DNA of 64,000 nt from CAZVWJ01 sp964631325. Its GTDB lineage: Bacteria > T1Sed10-126. Under the pieces are notes generated by a model, which made no database searches, was not told the origin of the DNA, and saw nothing but the letters and a program-made list of their open reading frames with translations. A program made the translations under genes and the position numbers. The DNA lies in NCBI GenBank assembly GCA_964631325.1, contig CAZVWJ010000005.1, forward strand, positions 1-64,000, written 5' to 3'. Below are positions 34,129 to 43,340 of this stretch, one piece after another. Each line of letters opens with the position of its first letter. Position 1 is the first letter of the stretch.

Positions 34129-36987
34129 ATGTATAACCCAGCTAAGAACAGACGACTGAATTTCCCCCTTGAAAAATTTTTTATTCCCTTTCTGTGTCTC
34201 ACTCTTTTCAGTCTGTTAATTATTTTTATTCCCACGGCTGGACAATGTGCCTGGGACAATGATAACCCTGCTACCGCGGCACGTGACTTTGTTGCCGATA
34301 CCTGGACGGACGTGCCCAAACTACTTACCGGCAATTTTCTTTCGGGCGGACTATCGGATACCGTTGCCCTGAAACAACGGAAATCAGATAGCAACTGGCA
34401 GACAAACCAACCAGTCTATCCGGGGAAATGGAAGTATAAATTTATTGCTCGAATGACAGATACTGTTGTAGAAAAATATAATTTGAAAAATAAGAACGTG
34501 AGCGAGCAGGAATGGGAAACCTTCCGACATCTCAAAAATATGGGAACCTACAATGACCTCCGTAACCTACATATTCCCCCTAATACCGGCGATACCATTG
34601 TGGTCTGGGACAACTGGTCGGAGACCCCTCCTGTTCCTACTGAACTCCTCGTCAATCCCGCTGGTTGTTCCGTTAAGTTAGAATGGGCAATTGAAACAGC
34701 AGGTGGGCTGGACGTCATCCTCGGGGGCAGTTACGACGTCTTTTACGACACAGTAACAAAAGATTACGAGGGATATGTCCCGGAAAATTACGCTGAAGAA
34801 TGGGTTCAAGCCAACAAAAAGCCAATTCGCCACCAACATTACAAAGTATCGGGGCTTACCCCCGACACTTTCTACACGTTTATTATTCGGGCCCGGGATG
34901 CCTACGGCCTAAAATCAGACGTTTCAAAATCAGATACAGCAAAAGTAATTGGAAAAATTATGGTCCACTTTTTGGTTGATATGCGCCGGGAAGCCGCCGC
35001 GGGACAGGCCCCAAAATACGGGGTTTATCTCGCCGGGAATCGTAAGCCCCTGGACTGGGAGCCACATCGGCATCCGATGAATCAGGTTTCCCCGGGAATC
35101 TGGTCAAAAACAGTTGAAATGCTGGGGGGGCAGAAGCTTGAGTACCAGTATGTCAAAGACGCCGGCACAATGCAGGAATTCTGGGAGAGTGAAGCTCCGG
35201 GAAAAACTTTATTCCGGATCTATCCACCGGACTTCGGCCTCCCAAAAGATGCGAATATTTACGTCCGGGGGAATTTCAACGGGTGGACCAACAAAGAAGA
35301 ATGGAAACTGAAGTTGAATAAGGGGGATTCCGTTCAGCGGCTGCGAAAAAAGCTGACCAGTGCGGCTGATTTTAAATTTTATTCTCCCCAGCACCCTGAC
35401 GGCTGGTTCCCCGGCGGAGGGAATCTCCACGTAGATCTTCCCGGAATTCCCAGCTATATCCACTACCAGAGCAGTGAAGCGGAAACGATCTACGTTACCG
35501 GTGATTTTTATCCGGTTGACGAAAACCAGTGGGCCAGCGGTAATCCCAGACAGCACGAGATTGATCCTTTTTACCGAATGACAGAGGTTCGCCCGGATGA
35601 ATTTCAGCTTGTCAGATATTTTCCTAAAGGGGACTGGGAGATCAACTTTATTGTAAACAAAGGGGATGGATTAGAATGGATTACAGGCAGCAACCGGCAA
35701 TTACTGATCACCGGTAACCGGCGGGTGGACATCGTCTCCAACGTGGCTGCCGACACAAAAATGAAGCTTACGGACATCTGGGGTGAAGCCAGTGGCGTCC
35801 CCCCCAGAACTCCGCTGTCTTACACACTTACCGCTCGTAGCGGAACCACTGCCGGCAGTGATTCAGGGGTGGCCGATATTAACTGGAAAAAACCCCTGGA
35901 TATTCGAGTTACCGGCTACGCAGTGTATCATTCAGCCGGCTCTACTGAACCCACTGACTTTAACCTGATTCAAACCATTGATGACCCAACAGTAACCTCC
36001 TTCCAAACAAGCGGCTATGACACCGGGAAAAATCACTACTTTAAAATTGCCGCTCTCGATCAAACCCGTGGCACGGCCAGCCCTTTTACCCTGCTTCAGA
36101 AAGCCCGGTTCAAAAGCGACACAGACATCTCAATAAGTCCAATCACTCCCACGGGAAATCGGACGGTTAAGGTGATTTTCCCCGACTCAAGTTTACCGGA
36201 TACCGCTGAAGTACTGGTTTCCTCTATTCAAGACCTCCACCAGCTTGAGAAGGAACCTAACAATACAAAGATAAAAAAATTAATGGAAAAATTTCGTGAG
36301 GCCAATAAAACCGAAGAGGTCATCCCCGCCCAGTTTATGCTCGCTGAAACCGAAGAAAGTGAAACCCAGACGTACGTTTTTAAATTGGACGTAACTTACG
36401 AAAACGGCAAAGATTACCAGAATGCTGATAACCCGTTCCAGGTGAAATTTAACATTAAAACAAACAAACTAAAGGAAAGTCCCAATTTTGATCCTTACAG
36501 GGACAAGGCAATGCTCTACGTATTAAACGAAGAGACTTCCCGGTGGACGGAAGTTTCCGGTTCAGCCTACAAACACCGCCCTAAACATACAAGTACTGTA
36601 CAGGGGTGGCGGAAAATGGCTTCATTGTTCCAGATAATGGGGGTAAAATCCGGACCTGATGACCTGGATGAAATGGTAGTTTATCCCAATCCGGTCTACC
36701 CGAACAGGGATTTCAAGCACAGCGGAAAATTGGAAAGCGGGGGGGCCGGAGCCACCTTTTTTAAACTCCCTGATGATTTCAAACAACTGCGGATCTACGA
36801 TATCTCAGGGCAACTGGTCCGAGTAATAGATCAACACGACCCAGCTTATTACAAAGGTGCCGGACATAATTATGCCCAGTGGAATTTACGCAATGACCAC
36901 AATCAAAAAGTAGCCAGCGGCACATACATCTGGTTTGCCGAAAGCAAGAACGACAAACGGACCGGTAAGGTGGCTGTTTTATGGTGA
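34129..36987 (+). CDS. Secreted multi-E-set/FnIII glucan-binding protein with C-terminal sorting domain, 952 aa
   Basis: Signal peptide to about residue 40 (LIIFIPTAGQCA). Domains in order: starch-binding-like E-set (about 60-160), FnIII (about 165-280), E-set (VHFLVDMRREAAAG), CBM48-like E-set (YVRGNFNGWTNKEEW near 378), another E-set (YVTGDFYPVDENQW near 455), FnIII (about 560-660), an extended beta region, and a C-terminal FlgD/type IX-like domain (MVVYPNPVYPNRDF, LRIYDISGQLVRVI, GTYIWFAES). No catalytic domain seen. The PorV-like gene overlaps its end by 7 bp, so secretion substrate and PorV-type partner are encoded together. Confidence 0.75.
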   Translation: MYNPAKNRRLNFPLEKFFIPFLCLTLFSLLIIFIPTAGQCAWDNDNPATAARDFVADTWTDVPKLLTGNFLSGGLSDTVALKQRKSDSNWQTNQPVYPGKWKYKFIARMTDTVVEKYNLKNKNVSEQEWETFRHLKNMGTYNDLRNLHIPPNTGDTIVVWDNWSETPPVPTELLVNPAGCSVKLEWAIETAGGLDVILGGSYDVFYDTVTKDYEGYVPENYAEEWVQANKKPIRHQHYKVSGLTPDTFYTFIIRARDAYGLKSDVSKSDTAKVIGKIMVHFLVDMRREAAAGQAPKYGVYLAGNRKPLDWEPHRHPMNQVSPGIWSKTVEMLGGQKLEYQYVKDAGTMQEFWESEAPGKTLFRIYPPDFGLPKDANIYVRGNFNGWTNKEEWKLKLNKGDSVQRLRKKLTSAADFKFYSPQHPDGWFPGGGNLHVDLPGIPSYIHYQSSEAETIYVTGDFYPVDENQWASGNPRQHEIDPFYRMTEVRPDEFQLVRYFPKGDWEINFIVNKGDGLEWITGSNRQLLITGNRRVDIVSNVAADTKMKLTDIWGEASGVPPRTPLSYTLTARSGTTAGSDSGVADINWKKPLDIRVTGYAVYHSAGSTEPTDFNLIQTIDDPTVTSFQTSGYDTGKNHYFKIAALDQTRGTASPFTLLQKARFKSDTDISISPITPTGNRTVKVIFPDSSLPDTAEVLVSSIQDLHQLEKEPNNTKIKKLMEKFREANKTEEVIPAQFMLAETEESETQTYVFKLDVTYENGKDYQNADNPFQVKFNIKTNKLKESPNFDPYRDKAMLYVLNEETSRWTEVSGSAYKHRPKHTSTVQGWRKMASLFQIMGVKSGPDDLDEMVVYPNPVYPNRDFKHSGKLESGGAGATFFKLPDDFKQLRIYDISGQLVRVIDQHDPAYYKGAGHNYAQWNLRNDHNQKVASGTYIWFAESKNDKRTGKVAVLW

Positions 36988-37973
36988 ATTCATTTATGAA
37001 GAAAAATACATACAAAAAGCCATACTTAATAGGGTTACTATTTATAATTTTGTTTTTCGGACTCTTTGCCAGCACTCCCCCAAATGCCGCCCGAGCCGAA
37101 ACTGAAGAAGACGCCGGCACAAGAGCTATGCCCTTTCTTAAAATTCCAATTGACGCCCGGGGGGCAGCAATCGGGAAAACTTTTTCAACCAATGTAAACG
37201 ATGTTACCGCAGTATTCTGGAATCCCGCCGGACTAAATCGTATGAAACATCACCAGATTTCACTAATGCACAATGAATTTATAGAAGGAATTAAATATCA
37301 CACCCTCAGCGGTGGTTTCAATCTCCCCTCCGATTACGGATGCCTGGGGGTTCGCACCTCTTACCTCCACATGGGAGAAATCCCTAAGACGATCGCTGTC
37401 CGGGGCTATCCTTTTTATGAACAGGTGGGGACCTTTACTCATAGTGAAATTTTATTTTCTCTCTCTTATGCAAACTACTTCCGGCTTACAAACTATGACC
37501 TGCTATGGGGAATCAGTGGTAAATATATTCGTTCCGAAATTGATGAAACCACGGCTCTCGGCATGCTGGGAGACCTTGGACTTATATTCGACCTTCATAA
37601 CTGGCCACTTCGTTTTTCCCTCCTTGGGAAAAACTTTGGAAAAATCACCGCTTACGACCAGGACCCCCAAAAGCCCCCTACCCGGGGGAAATTCGGTATT
37701 GGCGCACATTTCTGGGACGAAAGTATTAACTTCTCCGGAGAAGTTGTCTGGCCTTCGGACGGAGAAATCTACCCACAGGTGGGAACTGAATTGTGGCTCT
37801 ATCACACCTTTGCTTTCCGGGGAGGATATATATTCCGGGGCAAAGGACACGATCAAAAAGGACCGACCTTTGGGCTAGGGGTAAATATTGGTCCGATTAA
37901 GGTCAATTACGCCTTCATACCCTTCGAATTATTGGGCAACACCCATAGAATGAATTTAAATATACTTTTTTAA
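36981..37973 (+). CDS. PorV/PorQ-family outer-membrane protein (UPF0164)
   Basis: 330 aa, signal peptide ending near ARAE. The mature start AMPFLKIPIDARGAAIGKTF, then VTAVFWNPAGLNRMKHHQIS, is the hallmark of the PorV/PorQ beta-barrel family; the protein ends in NILF with a terminal aromatic residue. In Bacteroidota, PorV shuttles type IX secretion cargo to the attachment complex; members in other phyla have no proven role. It overlaps the 952-aa sorting-domain protein by 7 bp. Starts at ATG 36981 or ATG 36996 are both possible. Confidence 0.85.
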   Translation: MVNSFMKKNTYKKPYLIGLLFIILFFGLFASTPPNAARAETEEDAGTRAMPFLKIPIDARGAAIGKTFSTNVNDVTAVFWNPAGLNRMKHHQISLMHNEFIEGIKYHTLSGGFNLPSDYGCLGVRTSYLHMGEIPKTIAVRGYPFYEQVGTFTHSEILFSLSYANYFRLTNYDLLWGISGKYIRSEIDETTALGMLGDLGLIFDLHNWPLRFSLLGKNFGKITAYDQDPQKPPTRGKFGIGAHFWDESINFSGEVVWPSDGEIYPQVGTELWLYHTFAFRGGYIFRGKGHDQKGPTFGLGVNIGPIKVNYAFIPFELLGNTHRMNLNILF

Positions 37974-37975
37974 CT

Positions 37976-38125
37976 TTTGGATTCAACTATTAAGTGCAAC
38001 AACTTCAATTCTAACATTCCTTCCCCTTGCCAGGGGAAGTTAGGTGAGGGTGAAGACTGGCCGCGTTATCGTTGCCCCTCACCTTAGTCCTCTCCCACCA
38101 GGGGAGAGGAGATTTATTTTGAGGT
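37976..38125. repeat. REP-like palindrome cluster R6
   Basis: Modules CTTCCCCTTGCCAGGGGAAG and CTCTCCCACCAGGGGAGAG are joined by GTGAGGGTGAAG...CCCCTCACC arms. The left flank (ATTCAACTATTAAGTGCAACAACTT) recurs inverted at the right side of R10 near 62.5 kb. Confidence 0.7.
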
Positions 38126-38236
38126 CCTATTACAAAATTAATTAAATGTTGGCAGTAGCCCGCTTAACAGTTATTATTATTGTTGTCTCTTTAGCAAATT
38201 ACGTGTTATTTTTGATTCAAATGGAGGGTTAGAGAT

Positions 38237-40058
38237 ATGTCAAAGAAACTTTTGATTAGTTTAATTATTACACTTATTATAAGCCTGCTTGTTTTTACTC
38301 CTTTTTCTCCCGCGACCGCAAAACGTACCGTGACTTTCCGGCTTGACGGTTTTACCGGCGCCGGGAAGGTTACCCTGGCCGGGGAGTTCAACGGCTGGAA
38401 AAAAGACGACATCCGACTGGAGAAAACTAACGGCGGCTGGGAAACAACGCTTAAGCTCGAACCGGGCACCTACGAATACAAGTTCATCGTTGACGGCAAT
38501 TGGGATAAAGCCAACAAAGACAATCGCAAGATCACCGTCGGAAAACAGGAGAACACCGCCAAATCAACAGGCAACGGCAAAAAGGGAACAACTTTCCGGC
38601 TTGACGGTTTNNNNNNNNNNNNNNNNNNNNNNNNNNNNNNNNNNNNNNNNNNNNNNNNNNNNNNNNNNNNNNNNNNNNNNNNNNNNNNNNNNNNNNNNNN
38701 NNNNNNNNNNCTAACGGCGGCTGGGAAACAACGCTTAAGCTCGAACCGGGCAACTACGAATACAAATTTATCGTTGACGGCAATTGGGACAAAGCCAACA
38801 AAGACAATCGCAAGATCACCGTCGAAAAACAGGAGAACGCCGCCAAATCAACAGGCAACGGCAAAAAGGGAACAACTTTCCGGCTTGACGGTTTTACCGG
38901 CGCCGGGAAGGTTACCCTGGCCGGGGAGTTCAACGGCTGGAAAAAAGACGACATCCGGCTGGAGAAAACTAACGGCGGCTGGGAAACAACGCTTAAGCTC
39001 GAACCGGGCAACTACGAATACAAGTTCATCGTTGACGGCAATTGGGACAAAGCCAACAAAGACAATCGCAAGATCACCGTCAAGGACAAACACTCCGCTG
39101 CCCCAGAAAGCGAACGAGACACACAGAAGTCCATAGCAAATGAAAATACTCCCCGACTTGTTAAATTAAGATTAGAAGGTTTTTTAGACGCTTCTTCAAT
39201 AATTGTAACCGGAAACTTCAACTGGAGATTTCTCAAAAAAAAAACAAAGGGTGGGAAACAACACTTTACCTGAAACCACAAGTTTATCTCTGTAAATTTT
39301 ATGTAATAAGGAAAGGCAAGATTCGTAGTTCCGAATGGCCGGCAAAATATCTGGCTTTAACGGTGCAGGAAAACGGACCCCCAAAATTTAGAAAATCTTA
39401 TCCGACAATTTTTCACCTGAAAGACTATCCTGAAGCAAAATCAGTATATCTAACCGGTAATTTTGAAAATCAGATTGCCGGTAAACAATATATGACACAG
39501 ATTCCCGACGGCTGGATGACCAGTCTTGATCTCCTCCCCGGTTCTTATGAATATCACTTTACGATAGTGAAAAACTCAGGCAAAAAGAAAAAACTGCCTC
39601 CACGAATAAAAAAAGTCAGCTTTCGCGAGGCCAAGATAATTGCCAAAAATAGTTCCAGAGAAGCAAATAATGACACTGACGCAAGAAAGGTCATGGCTGG
39701 CGAAAAGATCCTGGTTCCTCTCAAGGTTCGGGTTCCGGACGCAAGAAATGTCGTCCTCGCCGGGGAATTCAATCACTGGGACGGCGAAGCTCTTTCAATG
39801 AAACAGGGGCCTGCAGGGAAATGGTGGATCTTGATTATTCCGTTAAAAACCGGTAAATACAAATATCGTTACGTAGTTGGAGCAAACTGGAATAGCTTAA
39901 ATAAATCCGACCGGGTAATCCACGCAGACCCTCTAAAAAAATACTTCCCTCTTAGTATTTCCACCGATTTGAAGATAACCGAAAAAAATTTTGGCAATTA
40001 TTTACTTAAAAAAAATCTCCTGCTCCGTCAGTCGGAAAATTGGAGAATAGATTTTTAA
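38237..40058 (+). CDS. Tandem CBM48-type (E-set) repeat protein, interrupted by assembly gap and poly-A frameshift
   Basis: Signal peptide 1-28, then repeated CBM48-type glycogen-binding domains (VTLAGEFNGWKKDDIRLEK ... YEYKFIVDGNWDKANKDNRK). The first units are almost identical, with an 86-residue (258-bp) period. A 100-N gap at 38611-38710 breaks the frame. After it the domain frame runs to TGA at 39271-39273, but only because of a ten-A run at 39235-39244; one base fewer restores KGWETTLYLKP and leads straight into two more E-sets (YLTGNFENQ, VVLAGEFNHWDGEAL) ending at 40058. I read it as one gene with at least six binding domains. No catalytic domain, so probably a secreted glucan-binding scaffold. 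Confidence 0.75.
38333..39080 (+). repeat. 258-bp near-identical tandem repeats within the CBM48-type gene
   Basis: The string ACTTTCCGGCTTGACGGTTT starts at 38333, 38591 and 38875. The first interval is 258 bp (86 codons). The second is 284 bp, including the 100-N placeholder. The units differ at only a few bases, for example GGCACCTACGAATAC versus GGCAACTACGAATAC, indicating recent duplication or gene conversion. Confidence 0.9.
38611..38710. other. Assembly gap, 100 N placeholder
   Basis: Exactly 100 N lie in the middle of a 258-bp tandem repeat. Repeat phasing implies that the true missing length is 74 bp, or 74 plus a multiple of 258 bp if units were collapsed. Confidence 0.95.
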
Positions 40059-40067
40059 AACAAAATA

Positions 40068-43000
40068 TTACTTGCTTCTATAGTAAAGAGCGGCGGAGCG
40101 CCCCGGGACGGTAAGCCGGTGAGTCCGGCCACCATTCAGGTGATTCCCCCTCAATCCTTCCGGTCGAACTTTACTGCCGTTTGCCGCCTGGACCCAAGTT
40201 CCTTCCTTAAGTCGAACCCGGAACGTAACTTCACGATCTCCCGGATTTAACAGTGACATAACCGGCGGTGCATTGAAATAAGAATTATCGTTAAGAATAT
40301 ATCCCAGTGCGTTTGAGCGGGAACCCCTCAGGGGTCTGAGCCAGCGGATATAATCTGAAGGGGGCGCTCGTTTGAACAAACGAGTGGCCTTGCCTGCGGA
40401 GCTTTTCCTAAAATGAATTAAATTCTTGAAATAATCCGAAACGTTCTTAAACCGTTCCCGGCGATTCCAGTTCACCTGGTTTATCTGTGGATTCTGATAA
40501 GTGTTATCTCGCCCGCCTTTGGAGCGAAGGAAATCCTGACCCTCGGTAATCAAGGGGGTGCCAAGCGAAGTAAAAAGAAGCATTGCTGCCAGCTTGCTCC
40601 GTTTAATGTCAGTTTCCGTGGGGTTGGTTCCATTATGATTTGGGTTTTGAGTGATTTTATCTATAAATACTCGGTCGTCATGTGAGGCCAGATAATTAAC
40701 TACCTGCCCCGGATAGCCGGCAAAATAGTCGATACTCCCTTCCACTACCCGCTTCAATTTTTCCGGTTCTGATTTATTAAGCACGTACGATTTAACATCA
40801 TCTCGAAATCTATCGTTCCAGGAAGCCCAGTCAGAACCACGCAGGTCTTTTTTTACGGCACCACGATAACTCCACGGTTCTGCTATTAATTTCACTTTTC
40901 GATCAACGCGTTCTTGAACTCTTTTTTCTATTCTCTTCAAGGTCTTATAATTTAAAAGCTCCGCGAGGTCAAATCTGAAACCATCAACGTGCAGTTGGCG
41001 GACCTGATAAACAAGTGAATCAATAATCATCTGTTCCGTCATCGGCGTCTCGGTCTGGAGATCATTACCACACCCACTGAAATTTTTGTAAGTAAAATCA
41101 TCATTCAGCCGAAAGTAGTATTTTCGATCGATCGCGGCGTGATAATTGGGCGCCCCAACATGTGTATAGACCACGTCCAGAATAACTGCCAATCCGACGT
41201 TATGCAGTTTATTGATCATTCCCTTTAGCTGGGCAAGGTGCTGCCCTTTCTTGTAACCCGTACCGTAGCCATTTTCCGGAGCATCAAAGAGAGTAGGCAT
41301 ATAACCCCACGTATAATCAATAGTAGGATTCTCATGGACCGGCATAAATTCAACCACATTGACCCCGAGGTCAATCAACTGGCCAATAGCTTTCTCCGTC
41401 TCAACTGATTTTGCAACTCCTTTATAAGTGCCGCGCAACCGCGAGGGTAAATCTATCGATTGGTCCCGGGTGAGATCGCCAATATGAACCTCACTGATCA
41501 CCCATTTGTTTTCCGGAGGCGGCGTAAAGTTCTGGTCGGTCCATCCCTGAAAATATTTTCCACCTTCCCAGTTATCCGGAATGACTATGGAACGGCCGTC
41601 GTGGCCAACGTTAGCTCGAGCGTATGGGTCTGCAATCAACAACTGGGGGTTAAAACCCTCCCCCGGCCCATCCGGACCATCTAACTGGAACTGATAGTAA
41701 TCAAGATATTTAAGACCGTCGACCGTATACTCCCAGAGCCCATTTTGATTCCGAACCATCTTATGAACGGCGTAGGCTTCTCCCCCGGTTGGTTTTTCGT
41801 ATAAGTAAAGTTTAACCCATTTTGCCCGGGGGGCAAACAGCCGGAAAGACGTTTTTTTAGCCGCTACATCAAAATGAACCCCCGGCTGCTTTTTAGCTTC
41901 CCACTCATATAAAATCTTTCCCGGAGACAATGTTTTCTGAAGAGACGATTCTGCCGGCTGATACCCTTTTACTGTTAATACATACTTTTGGGCGGGATCA
42001 AGCTTTTCGGCCAGTTTAATTTCAACCTTATTTTTTTTACTCATACCGGGGATAAGTCGGAGGTTGGCATTGCCCTCGTCATCCTTGGTAAAATTCGGCG
42101 CCTCGGAATTTGGTTTAAGCCAATGCTGACCTGGTTGCTTGACAAATTTAAACCGGGCACCGGTGGCTGGTTTTAATTCTGATAACGGAACCCGAAGCTT
42201 ATACCTACCATTTTGCCGGTTTAGTTTCCATTTTTTTTTGCCAACCGCACTTCCCCACCCGTTAAATGAGCCGGCGACGTAAATCTGGTCCTGACTGGAA
42301 GTATTCGTAGAATAATACCTGTCATTAAAAAGAAAAACCACATGGGAACCGTCAATCCTGAACCCCATTTTATAATTTTTATTGTTCTGAGAGGTAAATT
42401 TCCAGGAACTAATCTTTAGACCTTCATCCAATGAAAATTTCAAATTATCGGAATTAGAAATCGGGTCAGCAAATTCAACTTTAACCGTCTTCAAATCCTC
42501 GTATTTTGCCTTTTTAATATGGTGGGCCGGAAAATAAACTTGTCCAGATTTATTAATATGTAATATCCTGTTATTCCCTCCCTCCCATTCACCGTCAATG
42601 ATAAATTTATACTGGTAGCGTCCGGGCTCAAGATGACTCAGATCGTATTTCCACCAGCCGCTTCCTGCGTATTTTGCCTCGTATTTAAGCGGAGTAAAAT
42701 TTCCCCTGGCTGACCCGGCCCAGTCATTCCAGCTTCCAGCGATAGCCACCCGGTCAACATCAGGGTTAAAATATTGAAGGTAGGGGGAAACTTCCCGCCG
42801 GATCGACGGAACAGTTTCGTTAATAAATATGGTCCGGTTTTCACCGGTTTCCCACTCACCGTCAACAACAAATTTATATTCGTGTTTCCCGGCTTCCACC
42901 CCCGCTAACCGATACTGCCACACCCCGGGTTCAATCTCTTCCAGCCGGTATTCATCAGGCTCGAAATCGCCGTGGACGGAGCCGGCCCAACCATTCCAAT

Positions 43001-43139
43001 CACCGGCAATGGCCACGGAATCAGCGTCTGAATTTTCATAATCGATCACTATCGGCTCGGCACAAATTGAACCGGCGAGACTGACCACCAAAAATATGCT
43101 GATCAATAAAACTCTAAGTCCAAAATTTCGAATAAACAT
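40068..43139 (-). CDS. Secreted type I pullulanase (GH13) with N-terminal CBM48-type domains
   Basis: About 1023 aa. ATG 43139 is placed nine bases after GGAGG; ATG 43148 touches that site. Signal peptide to SICA, then two E-set domains (VAIAGDWNGWAGSVHGDF, VAIAGSWNDWAGSARGNF), a third near 285 (YVAGSFNGWGSA), a CBM48 (FRLFAPRAKWVKLYLYEK) and the catalytic barrel. Catalytic residues are in DGFRFDLAELL (nucleophile Asp), KLIAEPWSYRG (acid/base Glu) and LASHDDRVF (Asp); region I is ILDVVYTHVGA. YTWGYMP resembles the pullulanase YNWGYDP motif. It should hydrolyse alpha-1,6 links in pullulan or branched dextrins outside the cytoplasm. Convergent with the repeat protein, 9 bp apart. Confidence 0.9.
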   Translation of the reverse strand: MFIRNFGLRVLLISIFLVVSLAGSICAEPIVIDYENSDADSVAIAGDWNGWAGSVHGDFEPDEYRLEEIEPGVWQYRLAGVEAGKHEYKFVVDGEWETGENRTIFINETVPSIRREVSPYLQYFNPDVDRVAIAGSWNDWAGSARGNFTPLKYEAKYAGSGWWKYDLSHLEPGRYQYKFIIDGEWEGGNNRILHINKSGQVYFPAHHIKKAKYEDLKTVKVEFADPISNSDNLKFSLDEGLKISSWKFTSQNNKNYKMGFRIDGSHVVFLFNDRYYSTNTSSQDQIYVAGSFNGWGSAVGKKKWKLNRQNGRYKLRVPLSELKPATGARFKFVKQPGQHWLKPNSEAPNFTKDDEGNANLRLIPGMSKKNKVEIKLAEKLDPAQKYVLTVKGYQPAESSLQKTLSPGKILYEWEAKKQPGVHFDVAAKKTSFRLFAPRAKWVKLYLYEKPTGGEAYAVHKMVRNQNGLWEYTVDGLKYLDYYQFQLDGPDGPGEGFNPQLLIADPYARANVGHDGRSIVIPDNWEGGKYFQGWTDQNFTPPPENKWVISEVHIGDLTRDQSIDLPSRLRGTYKGVAKSVETEKAIGQLIDLGVNVVEFMPVHENPTIDYTWGYMPTLFDAPENGYGTGYKKGQHLAQLKGMINKLHNVGLAVILDVVYTHVGAPNYHAAIDRKYYFRLNDDFTYKNFSGCGNDLQTETPMTEQMIIDSLVYQVRQLHVDGFRFDLAELLNYKTLKRIEKRVQERVDRKVKLIAEPWSYRGAVKKDLRGSDWASWNDRFRDDVKSYVLNKSEPEKLKRVVEGSIDYFAGYPGQVVNYLASHDDRVFIDKITQNPNHNGTNPTETDIKRSKLAAMLLFTSLGTPLITEGQDFLRSKGGRDNTYQNPQINQVNWNRRERFKNVSDYFKNLIHFRKSSAGKATRLFKRAPPSDYIRWLRPLRGSRSNALGYILNDNSYFNAPPVMSLLNPGDREVTFRVRLKEGTWVQAANGSKVRPEGLRGNHLNGGRTHRLTVPGRSAALYYRSK

Positions 43140-43199
43140 TACAAACATTCCTCCAATTTTTTTGGCTTAATTTATTTCACTCTAAAAAAGGACTTTATC

Positions 43200-43337
43200 C
43201 CCGGTTTTAGATCCCCGAAGGGTTTTAAAACCCGTTTTCACCCCCATCTGTGTCTTCCTCCATCGAGGGGGAAGAGTTTTTAGAGGACATCTGTGTCTTT
43301 CCCCGTCGAGGGGGAAGAGTTTTGGAAGAGACTCATT
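43200..43337. repeat. REP-like palindrome cluster R7 with internal duplication
   Basis: The unit ATCTGTGTCTT followed by a CCCCGTCGAGGGGG-type hairpin and AAGAGTTTT occurs twice in tandem. It lies between the pullulanase and barrel genes, upstream of the pullulanase start. Confidence 0.65.
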
Positions 43338-43340
43338 AAA

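Noticed and set aside
38333..39080. CRISPR array
   Set aside because: The repeats are 258 bp, in frame and protein-coding, with no spacers. No short regularly spaced repeats were seen elsewhere.
38237..39136. Single 299-codon frame running straight through the N gap
   Set aside because: The part after the gap is basic low-complexity sequence in the wrong frame; the E-set repeat continues in another frame once the gap is resized.
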